Source: Doryteuthis pealeii
Taxonomy: Eukaryota > Mollusca > Cephalopoda > Myopsida > Loliginidae
Direction: 5' to 3'
Length of the DNA: 64,000 nucleotides
Assembly: GCA_023376005.1 (NCBI GenBank)
Contig: CM042152.1
Span: forward strand, 90,621,948 to 90,685,947
Shown here piece after piece: positions 19,714 through 31,177 of the stretch; within the stretch, counting starts at the first letter, position 1, and each line of letters begins with the position of its first letter. The notes below the pieces were generated by a model. The model did no database searches. It had not been told where the DNA came from and saw only the letters and a program-made list of their open reading frames with translations. The translations under genes and the position numbers were made by a program.

Positions 19714-21655
19714 GATAAGAAATGTGAATTTAGTAGTTAAAAGTATTAGATTCTCACTGGGCACCCCATACTTCTGGCCTTGTGCCACATCTAATCTAAG
19801 CTTAGTAAATAACTATATGAGACATGCTAAGAAATGTGAATTTAGTAGCTAAAAGTATTAGATTCTCACTGGGCACCTCATACTTCTGGCCTTGTGCCAC
19901 ATCTAAGCTAAGCTTAGTAAATAACTATATGAGACATGCTAAATGTGAATTTAGTAGCTAACAGTATTTGAACCTCACTGGGCACCTCATACTTCTGGCC
20001 TTGTGCCACATCTAAGCTAAGCTTAGTAAATAACTATATGAGACATGCAAAATGTGAATTTAGTAGCTAAAAGTATTATATCCTCACTAGGCACCTCATA
20101 CTTCTGACCTTGTGCCACATCTAATCTAAGCTTAGTAAATAACTATATGAGACATGCTAAATGTGAATTTAGTAGCTAAAAGTATTAGATTCTCACTGGG
20201 CACCTCATACTTCTGGCCTTGTGCCACATCTAAGCTAAGCTTAGTAAATAACTATATGAGACATGCTAAATGTGAATTTAGTAGCTAAAAGTATTAGATT
20301 CTCACTGGGCACCTCATACTTCTGGCCTTGTGCCACATCTAAGCTAAGCTTAGTAAATAACTATATGAGACATGCTAAATGTGAATTTAGTAGCTAAAAG
20401 TATTAGATTCTCACTGGGCACCCCATACTTCTGGCCTTGTGCCACATCTAAGCTAAGCTTAGTAAATAACTATATGAGACATGCAAAATGTGAATTTAGT
20501 AGCTAAAAGTATTAGATTCTCACTGGGCACCTCATACTTCTGGCCTTGTGCCACATCTAAGCTAAGCTTAGTAAATAACTATATGAGACATGCTAAATGT
20601 GAATTTAGTAGCTAAAAGTATTAGATTCTCACTGGGCACCTCATACTTCTGGCCTTGTGCCACATCTAAGCTAAGCTTAGTAAATAACTATATGAGACAT
20701 GCTAAGAAATGTGAATTTAGTAGCTAAAAGTATTTGATTCTCACTGGGCACCTCATACTTCTGGCCTTGTGCCACATCTAATCTAAGCTTAGTAAATAAC
20801 TATATGAGACATGCTAAATGTGAATTTAGTAGCTAAAAGTATTAGATTCTCACTGGGCACCTCATACTTCTGGCCTTGTGCCACATCTAAGCTAAGCTTA
20901 GTAAATAACTATATGAGACATGCTAAATGTGAATTTAGTAGCTAAAAGTATTAGATTCTCACTGGGCACCTCATACTTCTGGCCTTGTGCCACATCTAAG
21001 CTAAGCTTAGTAAATAACTATATGAGACATGCTAAATGTGAATTTAGTAGCTAACAGTATTAGATTCTCACTGGGCACCTCATACTTCTGGCCTTGTGCC
21101 ACATCTAAGCTAAGCTTAGTAAATAACTATATGAGACATGCTAAATGTGAATTTAGTAGCTAAAAGTATTAGATTCTCACTGGGCACCTCATACTTCTGG
21201 CCTTGTGCCACATCTAAGCTAAGCTTAGTAAATAACTATATGAGACATGCTAAATGTGAATTTAGTAGCTAAAAGTATTAGATCCTCACTGGCACCTTAT
21301 ACTTCTGGCCTTGTGCCACATCTAAGCTAAGCTTAGTAAATAACTATATGAGACATGCTAAATGTGAATTTAGTAGTTAAAAGTATTAGATTCTCACTGG
21401 GCACCTCATACTTCTGGCCTTGTGCCAGATCTAAGCTAAGCTTAGTAAATAACTATATGAGACATGCTAAATGTGAATTTAGTAGCTAAAAGTATTAGAT
21501 TCTCACTGGGCACCTCATACTTCTGGCCTTGTGCCACATCTAAGCTAAGCTTAGTAAATAACTATATGAGACATGCTAAATGTGAATTTAGTAGCTAAAA
21601 GTATTTGATCCTCACTAGGCACCTCATACTTCTGGCCTTGTGCCACATCTAAAAG
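19714..21655. repeat. 109 bp satellite, about 18 tandem units
   Basis: The marker CTTCTGGCC recurs at 19771, 19883, 19992, 20101, 20210 and onward to 21629, spaced almost always 109 bp (112 where AAG is added, 108 where one base is lost). Unit blocks: AAATGTGAATTTAGTAGC, TTCTCACTGGGCACCTC, CTAAGCTAAGCTTAG, ACTATATGAGACATGCT. Units are very alike, so the array is young or homogenised. Confidence 0.95.
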
Positions 21656-22635
21656 TATTTAGATTGATGGTCAACAATTCTAGATTTAACAGAATAATGC
21701 TCTTATCCTGAAAGTGACATGCATTTTGGTTTTGTTTTAAGGCCAAGGTATAAACGTTTTGGTCTGATTGGCATCCAGCCCAGATTTCTGCATCAATTTT
21801 GAAGGTAGGGAAGCAATTTAATATGCTGCACGAACTCTAAACTGTCATCTTGGCAACTTGTGATGAAGTACGTGATAAATTCCTCGATTTGTTTCGTTCA
21901 AATCATGACTGATTAGATTTTCTGAGTAACTACCAGTAATTGTGCTGCAATAAAGTATTAATAAAAAACATTTTTCCTATCAAAAATCCAATAAAATCAT
22001 CTGGGTAATTCCATGTCAAATCATCCAGAAAAAAGTAAAATTGTCACACACAAATTTTGTGCAGCTATGGACTATGTTAAGTTAAACAATCCCAACCAAA
22101 CTATCTTTTTGGTAAAAATAATGTTCAATATATGTGAAATAGTAATAGAAAAAAATTTATCATAGATGCAGTGCGACATTGGAATATTGATCTTGCTAGG
22201 AAAAAATCAGAAATCATCAATAACTTAAAATTAATTGACTTCAAGACTGTTTTGATAGCATTTTTGGATTCCTTGGTCAAAAATGATTTTATGAACCAAT
22301 TTATAGAAGTAGGGAAGCACTAGAACTCATTTTACAGACACAAATAGTTTACAAAAAGTCACCATTTTTCACGACCCCCCTCAAATTTGGAGAGCAAAAA
22401 ATCGACATAACTTTACCAATTTTTGGAATTGGAAGCTCAAATTTTGGGGAATTTCTAAATTTAACAGTCCACATCTGGAAGAAAATTTCAGAAATATTGA
22501 AGGGGGAGGGTGACATTGAATTATCCATCTATGCAATTAAAAATTTTACAAACTTATCACAAACTGATTGATATCTTTGATTTAAAGTGTTTAATCATTT
22601 AAAAAAAAATAGTTCTGTTAATTTAATAATGTGCA
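21656..22635. other. Stretch without a gene
   Basis: AT-rich. 22000-22560 (from ATCTGGGTAATTCCATG to GAAATATTGAAGGGGG) reads like an old dispersed repeat, but no second copy occurs in this window. No open frame of note. Confidence 0.45.
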
Positions 22636-22890
22636 TAGAGCCAGTTTAGCTCAGTAGGTAGAGCGTCCACCTAGGAATCACAAGGTTCCTAGTTCAATAC
22701 CGGCCCTCACCAACTCAGCGTATGAGTAGCACAGGGATCTGTGCGGTAAAATGAGGAGCTGATGATAAGTTTTGCGCTCCACCTCAGACACTAAAATAAT
22801 CTCCTTGGTCTAGCGCTAATGAAAAGGGATAGCTTCCCTTGCTGTATGGCTGATGCCGACATTACACAGCCTCAACGACTTTTTTAATTA
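22636..22890 (+). repeat. SINE family B, full-length
   Basis: A-box-like TTTAGCTCAGTAGGTAGAGC, B-box-like GGTTCCTAGTTCAATACC and the family body to CAACGACTTTTTTAATT. Confidence 0.85.
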
Positions 22891-22905
22891 TATGTATGAT
22901 TTATC

Positions 22906-23190
22906 ATCAGGTCATGCTAAGAGCACTGATTTCCATGTCTCTCTCTCGCAACCCATCCCTATCAATCATCCCTCCTGACAGGTCGTCCTTACAGTATTCT
23001 GTGTCCGCACAGAAATTATCAATGTAGATATTTGCTGGTTGGCCTACACTGGTGTGTCCATGTGTAGGTGTCCACATAAAAAACATCACTTATGAGTTTG
23101 TCTTTATTTCCCCAGCAGTGTCCAGTGTTTGTCTTATTTGCATGGTTTGTTTGATGGGAGGTAAGTGGCCATACAGTTGCTTTATGTGAG
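22906..23190 (-). pseudogene. RTE-like LINE, C-terminal fragment
   Basis: Minus strand gives WTPTHGHTSVGQPAN, then FCADTEYCKDDLSG and DRDGLRERDMEISA, the extreme C-terminus of the same LINE family as 19105-19712 and 59378-60115. The 3' tail near 22906 is a short ATG-type repeat. More diverged than the other two. Confidence 0.8.
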
Positions 23191-23288
23191 TCATTAATAG
23201 ATTAAAACATTAACTGCCTTAGTTAAAAATTTTCTAGTTCACAGTTGATATGTTATATAACCATTGCGGGCATATAAACACGGGTGTT

Positions 23289-23290
23289 CT

Positions 23291-23354
<64 letters not shown>
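23289..23354. repeat. (TG)n(AG)n microsatellite
   Basis: TG tract (about 23289-23307) running into an AG tract (to 23354). Confidence 0.9.
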
Positions 23355-23357
<3 letters not shown>

Positions 23358-23549
23358 TAGAGACATTAGAGAGAGACAGATACAGAGATACAATGTTGAC
23401 TTACTTGCTTATTTTCTATCTTCTTCCTTTCGTCCATCTGTGATTGTCTAGTTTCCTTTTCTTCTGTCTATCTTTGTCTATCATCTAGATTCTTCTTGTC
23501 TTCTTCTCACTCAGGGCTTCTTTAGAAGTCATGCAAGACTAAGCCTGCC

Positions 23550-23756
23550 TCCCTGCCTGCCTGCCTGCTGCACACTACCTCGTCCTAACCCTAACCCTAA
23601 CCCTGACCCAAACGCTGTGCCCGCTGGGCACTGCCTGCCGCGAGCTGACGAGTCCTAAGCCTCACCCTAACCCTGCCGCGCACTGCCGAGTCCTAACCCT
23701 AACCCTAACGCTGTGCCTCTTGGCCACTGCTGATCACTGCCGAGTTCCATTCATGT

Positions 23757-23790
<34 letters not shown>

Positions 23791-24025
23791 ATACCTTAAG
23801 AGACTTACTTCCGCTGTTTACCTTTGCTTGATCGATAGCTCTTTCCCGATTCAGAGCACTGAGCAGAAATCACATCGTGTCTTTATGGGTTGACCGTACT
23901 AGTTCCGAGTCGACCGTTCGCTACCGGAGTCCTAACCCTAACCCTAACCCCACCGTGCCTGCCGTACACTGCCGAGTGCTAACCCTAATGCTGTGAGTGC
24001 TGTGCCTGCCGTGCACTGCCTTTGC
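23550..24025. repeat. Telomere-like blocks in a GC-rich composite repeat
   Basis: Short runs of CCCTAA (23585-23606, 23693-23710, 23930-23950) alternate with GC-rich blocks of the type CTGCCG...CACTGCCGAGTCCTAACC and GCTGTGCCTGCCG. This organisation resembles subtelomeric sequence or an interstitial telomeric relic, with the C-rich strand on plus. Confidence 0.75.
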
Positions 24026-24369
24026 TTGTCTTCGATCAAAGCTTTATTGCCCATTTTCATTCACTGTGTGGTCTGAGCCAACCTCCACAGAACACGTCTG
24101 TCCTGTGTGATATTTAGGTTGAAACTGGTTACCTAACTATCATGTGACTCGCGAGAATACCACCTTTGGGGTCACGGGTCATAACCATCACTTGTATTTT
24201 TCTATCCCCTTTGCCTTCTCGCTACAGGGTGTTGTCAAAACCCTACACCACCATTCAATTATGCAACAGATACATCACCATCATCATCATCAAGGCACAG
24301 TGCCGTATTAACTCAACGCCTATATCCCTTGCATCATGTGTTTTCATATAGGGGTTGAGTTAATAGAGT
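24026..24369. other. Stretch without a gene
   Basis: A short ATC repeat at about 24272-24293 and a mariner-like CTACAGGGTGTTGTC at 24225. Nothing else recognised. Confidence 0.4.
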
Positions 24370-24600
24370 TCTTGGTGAAAATTATCTGTAGGTTGCAGGT
24401 TCAATCATGACCATAGCTTAACACTTATACCTGGTCATCGTTTGCAGAATGAGAACAGTCTACCCCGGAGGATTGAATAAAGGGTTCGGTTTAAAGTTCC
24501 ACGAAGGCTCCTGAGTTCAACAAAAAACACCTGAAGAAGGCCAGAGGGCTCATTGACTGAAACATTTTGTATATGATAACAATAAAGATGAGGATAACAT
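24370..24600 (+). repeat. SINE family D, short copy with one heptad unit
   Basis: B-box-like GCAGGTTCAATCATG (24393), the AATAAAGGG-TTC block, a single 21 bp unit (CCTGAGTTCAACAAAAAAC), the CTGAAGAAGGCC block (24532), and the GATGAGGATAAC tail. It shows that unit number varies between copies. Confidence 0.65.
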
Positions 24601-24740
24601 AATATGATATAATATATAATAATATAATATAATATATAATATAATATAATATAATTTATATATAATTTTGTATATAATAACAATAAAGATGAGGATAACG
24701 TTTTGTATATAATAACAATAAAGATGAGGATAACAGTTAG
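24572..24740 (+). repeat. SINE-D tail repeated three times
   Basis: TTTTGTATATAATAACAATA plus AAGATGAGGATAAC occurs at about 24565, 24667 and 24706, separated by ATAATATAAT-rich DNA. Reflects tail slippage or repeated insertion. Confidence 0.7.
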
Positions 24741-24885
24741 AAAAATGCAAATAATACAAATATAATTTTTCTTTTCTTTAAGGATCATGATACTTCTTGG
24801 ATTGATGGGTATGCCAAAACAATGATGTCATTAATTGGATGAGATCTTTCCTAAATTCTTCAACGGCTTGTCAAACTATACAAAA

Positions 24886-25122
24886 TGATTGGTTATTTCC
24901 TATAAGTCTAACATGATCAAAGGGGAACCACTCTTGACTGATAAATTATCTATTTATTTATTGATCTACTAGGAAAAAAGAAGACGGGTTTAGGGTTAGG
25001 GGTTAGGGTTAGGGTTAGGGTTTAGGGTTTCTTTAATGGAAAAATAAATAAATAATTTATCAGTCAAGAGTGGTTCCCTTTGATCATGTTAGACCTATAG
25101 GAAATAAATCAAATAATTTCCA
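24886..25122. repeat. Palindrome enclosing a telomeric repeat block
   Basis: Left arm 24886-24965 and right arm 25040-25122 are inverted copies (markers TAACATGATCAAAGGG and CCCTTTGATCATGTTA, plus CTTGACTGATAAATTAT and its complement). The centre is the TTAGGG block at 24985-25031. Confidence 0.8.
24985..25031 (+). repeat. Interstitial telomeric repeat (TTAGGG)n
   Basis: About seven TTAGGG units with small variants (TTTAGGG, TTAGGGG). The following TTTAATGGAAAAATAAA also follows the second block at 54784, so the telomeric block is part of a dispersed repeat. Confidence 0.9.
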
Positions 25123-25144
25123 AAGTTCTATCATTGCTATGCTC

Positions 25145-25215
25145 AGCCTGAAGAAGTTCTTGGGTACAACAGCCGAAATGTGTTTTTATATATGATAATA
25201 AATACGAGTACAATA
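25145..25215 (+). other. CTGAAGA...GAAA block (SINE-D-like tail)
   Basis: CCTGAAGAAGTTCTTGG ... CAGCCGAAATG followed by ATATATGATAATAAATACGAG, the same order as in SINE-D 3' ends and the palindromic element at 10913. Could be a decayed hammerhead or only a shared LINE/SINE tail. Confidence 0.4.
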
Positions 25216-25231
25216 GTACAAAAAAATCAAC

Positions 25232-25832
25232 TGCCCTCTTGGCTGGGGCATTAGAATACACTGACTACACCTCTGCAGAGGGGTGAGACTCCCCCAATGG
25301 GACCACCTGTTGGCCATTGCTGGTGACCCATGATGATTAAGGACAGAACCCAGGTGGCTGAGCAGTCCATGATGTGCAACGCTCCACTTTGGCCCTTACT
25401 TAGGCTAGACAGGCATTCAGAGGGGCCCCCTCTGGTCAATCGGCTGGTCATGTCAAGTTCTAGCACCTATATGATTGACCAAACCCTATTGCCTTTATGG
25501 CAAGCCACAACCCTTTTTATCATATATGTGCTAGAATGTAGTGGTTGAGGGTCTTCATGTCCTGGGAATGACATTAAACTCTATCTGATGGTGAGGTTCC
25601 AGTTCTGGAGGTTTGGGGAATGTGGAGCACTGCTTTATCACCATCGCTTCCAGGTCCACTCTGACCCGGAGTGGTAGTACCTGTTAGGGTTCCATCTATG
25701 GGTTAAATAGAAAAATGAGTTTATAAAAAAAAAGAATTCAGTATCCATTAAGAATGAATTTATTTCAAAACTTTAAATGACCCACTGAGGTTGATATGCC
25801 ATAAAACAAAACCAAAACAAAACAAACCAAAA
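25232..25832 (+). repeat. C-element copy
   Basis: Full-length, slightly diverged, with a short deletion before the 3' block (ACTTTAAATGACCCACTG) and an AAAAC-rich tail. Confidence 0.8.
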
Positions 25833-26016
25833 AATTAAACTTCTATTTTAATTTTCGAAAGTGCATGGGAATGTTTATGCAAAATAAATAAATGTAAAAA
25901 AACTGATAAAAAATTTTTTTTTTAAATAATTTAAAAAAGATATTAAAAAAAGTAAAAAAAAAGATAAAACTTAGAAAACAGAAATATTTATCTAATAAAT
26001 AAATGTTTATATTTTA

Positions 26017-26298
26017 GGAGGTTGATTTAGAAGGCTATCACAATGCTGGTGTAAAGAGAAAAAAATAATATGGTAACAATGGTGTTGTGTGTTAACCTGT
26101 ATTTAATTCTTGAATTTTCGAGATAAAATCTCTTTTTCAAAAGATCACTGGAACTGCTTCAGTTCCAGTGATCTTTTGAAAAAGAGATTTTATCTCGAAA
26201 ATTAAAGAATAAAATACAGGTTAACACACAACACCATTGTTACCATATCATTTTTTTCTCTTTACACCAGCATTGTGATAGCTTCTAAATCAACCTCC
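26017..26298. repeat. Near-perfect 140 bp palindrome
   Basis: Arms 26017-26156 and 26160-26298 around a CTT centre; a few mismatches and indels only. Flanking DNA repeats TTTTCGAAAGTGCATGGGAA at 25855 and 26352. Each arm holds a hammerhead-like fold with a damaged core (separate entry). Confidence 0.85.
26170..26216 (+). ncRNA. Hammerhead-like fold with broken core
   Basis: Stem II GAGAU/AUCUC with a UUU loop, then GAAA and, in the mirror copy (minus strand, about 26145-26100), palindromic stem III AAUUCAAGAAUU. Where CUGAUGA is expected the sequence reads UUUGAAAA, so C3 and G8 are lost. Presumably inactive; listed because the architecture matches H1-H4. Confidence 0.3.
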
Positions 26299-26487
26299 AA
26301 AACAATATATACACAATGCTTCAAGCAAATTATAAAACTCGTTTATATTTTAGTTTTCGAAAGTGCATGGGAATGTTTATGCAAAATAAACTTATATTTT
26401 AGTTTTAGAAAGTGCATTTAACCTTTTTTCTAGAAAAATACAAATGTGGCAAGTCTTACTATTTGGCAACCTGTAAAAGTTTAACAC

Positions 26488-27785
26488 ATCTGTATGCCAA
26501 TAGATAATGGAAGGACCAGTTTTTATAGGAGGGGGCAAGACCTCTTCATGCCAATAGATAATGATAGGACCAGTGCATACTACCCACTGAAACCTCTTTT
26601 ATAGGAGGAGACAAGACCTATTCATGCCAATAGATAATGACAGGACCAGTGCATACTACCCACTGAAACCTCTTTTATAGGAGGAGACAAGACCTATTCA
26701 TGCCAATAGATAATGGCACGACCAGTGCATACTACCCACTGAAACCTCTTTTATAGGAGGAGACAAGACCTCTTCATGCCAATAGATAATGACAGGACCA
26801 GTGCATACTACCCACTGAAACCTCTTTTATAGGAGGAGACAAGACCTCTTCATGCCAATAGATAATGACAGGACAGTGCATACTACCCACTGTGCTGCAT
26901 ACTACCCACTGAAACCTCTTTTATAGGAGGAGACAAGACCTCTTCATGCCAATAGATAATGATGGACCAGTGCATACTACCCACTGAAACCTCTTTTATA
27001 GGAGGAGACAAGACCTATTCATGCCAATAGATAATGACAGGACCAGTGCATACTACCCACTGAAACCTCTTTTATAGGAGGAGACAAGACCTATTCATGC
27101 CAATAGATAATGACACGACCAGTGCATACTACCCACTGAAACCTCTTTTATAGGAGGAGACAAGACCTCTTCATGCCAATAGATAATGACAGGACCAGTG
27201 CATACTACCCACTGAAACTCTTTTATAGGAGGAGACAAGACTCTTCATGCCAATAGATAATGACAGGACCAGTGCATACTACCCACTGAAACCTCTTTAT
27301 AGGAGGAGACAAGACCTCTTCATGCCAATAGATAATGACAGGACCAGTGCATACTACCCACTGAAACCTCTTTTTATAGGAGGAGACAAGACCTCTTCAT
27401 GCCAATAGATAATGACAGGACCAGTGCATACTACCCACTGAAACCTCTTTTTATAGGAGGAGACAAGACCTCTTCATGCCAATAGATAATGACAGGACCA
27501 GTGCATACTACCCACTGAAACCTCTTTTATAGGAGGAGACAAGACCTCTTCATGCCAATAGATAATGACAGGACCAGTGCATACTACCCACTGAAACCTC
27601 TTTTATAGGAGGAGACAAGACCTCTTCATGCCAATAGATAATGACAGGACCAGTGCATACTACCCACTGAAACCTCTTTTATAGGAGGAGACAAGACCTC
27701 TTCATGCCAATAGATAATGACAGGACCAGTGCATACTACCCACTGAAACCTCTTTTATAGGAGGAGACAAGACCTCTTCATGCGC
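26488..27785. repeat. 76 bp minisatellite, about 17 units
   Basis: CCAATAGATAATG recurs at 26497, 26551, 26627, 26703, 26779, 26855, 26948 and on to 27707, mostly 75-77 bp apart. Unit blocks: AGGACCAGTGCATACTACCC, ACTGAAACCTCTTTTATAGG, AGGAGACAAGACCTCTTCATG. One unit carries a partial internal duplication (26878-26910). Confidence 0.95.
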
Positions 27786-27829
27786 AAAGTTCAGCCAAGT
27801 AAATTATGCATCACAGTTCTTCTTTATCG

Positions 27830-27997
27830 TTTCATTTCTTCTTCTTCTTCTTCTTCTTCTTCTTCTTCTTCTTCTTCTTCTTCTTCTTCTTCTTCTTCTT
27901 CTTCTTCTTCTTCTTCTTCTTCTTCTTCTTCTTCTTCATCTTTTCCTTTCTTCTTCTCTTCTTCTTCTTCTTCTTCTTCTTCTTCTTCTTCTTCTTC
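27830..27997. repeat. (TTC)n microsatellite
   Basis: Long TTC tract with one interruption near 27936-27958, immediately after the minisatellite. Frames through it give poly-Ser, poly-Phe or, on the minus strand, poly-Glu and are artefacts. Confidence 0.95.
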
Positions 27998-28345
27998 TAT
28001 AAAGAAAAGATTGAAGTAATCAAGTGGTGATACATTCTCACTGACACTCCCACCCACCCCACTCTATCAGCAATATATGGTGTGACCTCTGGCTTTATTA
28101 TCATGGGACCAGATCAGCTGCAAGTCTCTTGCAAAATATCTGTCGACAACTGATCAGTATTAACCTGTGCAAATGCTCTTGCATTTAATTGAACTATGTT
28201 TTCAGGGTGAAGCCCTTCAAATTCAACATCAGAATCAAATTTACCGAAGTACAAATGAAAGAAATTACCTTAAGATATCTTGTTTCATTGTTGAAATTGA
28301 AGTTTCACTCATGTTCTAAACTAAAAATTACACCCCACAATTGGA
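27998..28345. other. Stretch without a gene
   Basis: Nothing recognised before repeat family F starts (near TTGGAAATTC at 28332). Confidence 0.4.
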
Positions 28346-29420
28346 AATTCGATAGTAAATTATCTCCCCCTGCCGCTAGGGGGCGAATCGCCAACATCGT
28401 ATGTTGGCGCCACGGAGCACGCACCTAAAAAGGGAGGAGAGATAATAAAAATTATGGGCCTACAGGAACTCAACAAAAATTATAAGAAAATGCCTGACGC
28501 ACTCATAACTTCTAAACTAAAGAAAATCAAACAGGGAGTGAATACCAAAGGAGAAAACTTCACTTATCACATAGCAGTTACTGGAGGAGAGACGTAAAAG
28601 TAAAAGCTCTCGTCTCCAAGCCCAAAACAGGGCCCACTTATCACAGAACTCTTGTGGCGAGAGAAACCACGAACGTAGTAGTTCGAAGCGTGCACGACTG
28701 TGTTTGGCATGCAGAATGAGATCAGAGGCGAGTGGGGAGATTGAACTCGCATTCTCTTGATCATGAGTCGTGGCCTGACGCATGGGAATGGCTAAACTAT
28801 CCAGAGTGGCCAGGATGTGAAGGATTGACGCGTGCTGATTAGTGTCGCACCTGCTGGTCAGAGTAAGGAACCCGGATGAACACTGTAATTGTGTATTTAT
28901 TTGACCAGCCCTCACAAACCGGGAGAAAAGCTGGCAGTAGCATTTTGGCTGTGGTGACGAGTGGACGAGAGACAAGATCTTTTGGTAGTATTGGTGAGAA
29001 GAGTGCAGCATTGCTGGGAGAGTAAAATCGTCGGACTTAACTGTGCCCCCCAGAGAACATTATTATTACAACTCTACAACCAGCTCACTTCTAAGGCATT
29101 GTATCAGCAAACGTTAAAAGGCAGGTACAATAGCATACTGACTGAAGGACGAGAAACTACCGAGACGAAGCGTCTTATCAACTTTTTCTACCGATGAACA
29201 GAATACCCCTGTTATCACCACTACTTCAAGAACTCTGCTTAACTCACAGATAAGTCTTGTAGCAAATACCAATAAAATTTGCAAAAAAATTTATGTAATT
29301 TTTGTTAATACAAGTGTCTGCATTTACTTTCGTGTTTGTTCCTTCTTTGTCCGACAATTTGCCTACAACTACGGAGAAATAAGAGCTCCTTCGAACCCCG
29401 TAAATACTCTTACCACAAGC
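28346..29420 (+). repeat. Repeat family F, copy 1 with extra internal segment
   Basis: Starts near ATTATCTCCCCCTGCCGC (with a small GGGGG/CCCCC hairpin) and ends near CCCGTAAATACTCTTA. Inverted or direct relatives lie in both arms of the giant inverted repeat (31920-32425 minus; 41010-41587 plus). This copy has ~400 bp of extra DNA (about 28660-29060) with a B-box-like GAGTTCAATCTC on the minus strand (near 28745). The 164-codon minus frame at 28517-29011 has no recognisable domain. F may be an LTR or leader of a retroelement, but clear TG...CA ends were not found. Confidence 0.65.
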
Positions 29421-30600
29421 TGATGATGTAACATGCTAATCATACATAAATAAGTTCTTGCAACTTTCTATTAGTCAGTAAAAAGATGCTATCAACACTA
29501 ATAGTAGAGACAAACAATAATAACAAACCTAGTGCTAAAATTCTAAAGATAGAGTAAAGGATGAGTTATAGATTTCATTTAGGCTTCTGCAAATCGATGA
29601 CTAGTAGCATGGTGATATATAATGAGATATCTTTAAAAGCGTATGGTTTGCAAAGAAGAAATGGACGAGAAAATGTTGGTTTAATATCGTTTATTTTTAA
29701 AATAAACAAAAGCTGGAATCATTGGTATTGTCGTCAGTTGTAGTAGTAGTAGTAATCCCCTTTCGCTTGGTGAAATGATAGTAGGGGTGGGGTTAAAAGT
29801 CAGTTCTGGCTCTGCGAAACGCAAGGTGCGGTGTGGATAATAAGTCAGGAAGCTCTCTGTGGCCAGTCAGTGGTAGTGGATAGTGATGTAGGCAGATGGA
29901 CCAGTGATGGTAGTTGTAGTTTCGTGTCGGTAGGGTACGATGTAAGTTGATATGGTGACTTGAGTTGACAGGCGTATGGTAAGATTGATGATAGTCGTAG
30001 TCACTTTAGGGTTCGCCCGGTGTGGTCAGATCAGGTGAGGGTAGGGGTATCGTGCCGGCTGTGGCGTAGAGTCGAAGCAAGGTTGAGTTGGTTGGGTAGA
30101 CGCAGGTGTGCATGGTAGTGGGTGTGTAGCGGCTCCTTGATCCTGCCTGTCGGGTGATGTTCTCAGCGTGGAGGCCCTCGGTCAACTGCCGTTAGCTGTA
30201 AATCGGCTCGTTATATAGTAAAGGGATAGGCTCCAGAAAGGCCTTTCATGATTTTGGGGTGAAGGTTTTTTATTGACCGAAAATCCGGATTCTGTTTATA
30301 ATATTATTTTTTATTGTTTAGGAATTCCTTTCAAGCGGAACTCAGTCCGAGCCTATGCGCAGAACTGTAAAAATTTGGTCACTTTGTTTTAGGGTACCGT
30401 TGGGTTAACTTCCACTTAGCGTCTGCGATTTGTGTTTTGTTTTGTTTTTAATTTGTTTTGTTGGCGAGTGGATGTATTCTGAAATAAGGATTGTGAATCA
30501 TAAAAAATACCTATTTCTGTTATAACAATGGTTAATAAAACAAATGGTTTAATTAAATAGTCTTCACCAAAACAAAAGTAAATAATTCAATGATGTAAAG
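29421..30600. other. Unassigned; GC-richer block 29740-30240
   Basis: 29740-30240 is richer in G on the plus strand and free of simple repeats, with a TATATAGTAAAGGG near 30212. It could be an LTR, promoter or leader of an unrecognised element. No coding potential found. Confidence 0.35.
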
Positions 30601-31165
30601 TTTGATGATAAATAATACCTAATAACATCCGTTTTGATTATATCCTGGTATCTCTGGTTTGAAGAAAATGAACTTTTTATAAAAATTGTCTGGGGTGTAC
30701 TTATTTATGAGTGATACTGTAAATGCTCTTGTGATTTAATCAAAAATGAGATGAGATAACATTTCACTAATTTCATAAATTGACTTAGATGGTCTAGATT
30801 TTTACCTTACCTTCTTAATGTACATTTTCTATGGTTAAAAAGAAAAGAATATTTATTGAATCATCATCATCATCATAATTGTTTCTGTGGCTTTTCTAAT
30901 TAGCTACTAAACTTATCAGAAACTATTGCTATGACTATGCTACAGTCATACTTGATTTTTATCTTGGAATATGTCATGCTGGGCATTCCCTTAGAATTCA
31001 CTGTTCCCTGTGGGTTTGAGAATTTCAATACTGTAGAGTTCGTTAATAGATAATACCTAATAACATCCGTTTTGATTGTATAATGTTCCATTAGAAATAA
31101 TAAAATCCTGGTATCTTTGGTTTAGAAGAAAATGAAGTTTTGTAAAAATTGTTAGGGGTGTAATT
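30601..31165 (+). repeat. Repeat family M, two copies
   Basis: The block AATACCTAATAACATCCG ... GGTATCTCTGGTTTGAAGAA ... TGTACTTATTTATG occurs at about 30607-30715 and again at 31055-31172, and further at 31660-31725 and 36990-37290. Confidence 0.65.
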
Positions 31166-31177
31166 ATTTATGGGATA

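Noticed and set aside
19714..21655. CRISPR array
   Set aside because: Contiguous 109 bp units with no unique spacers; it is a satellite in animal DNA.
27780..28057. Poly-Ser, poly-Phe and poly-Glu frames
   Set aside because: They are translations of the (TTC)n microsatellite in three frames.
28517..29011. 164-codon minus-strand frame
   Set aside because: No recognisable domain, absent from the other family-F copies, and it overlaps repeated non-coding DNA.
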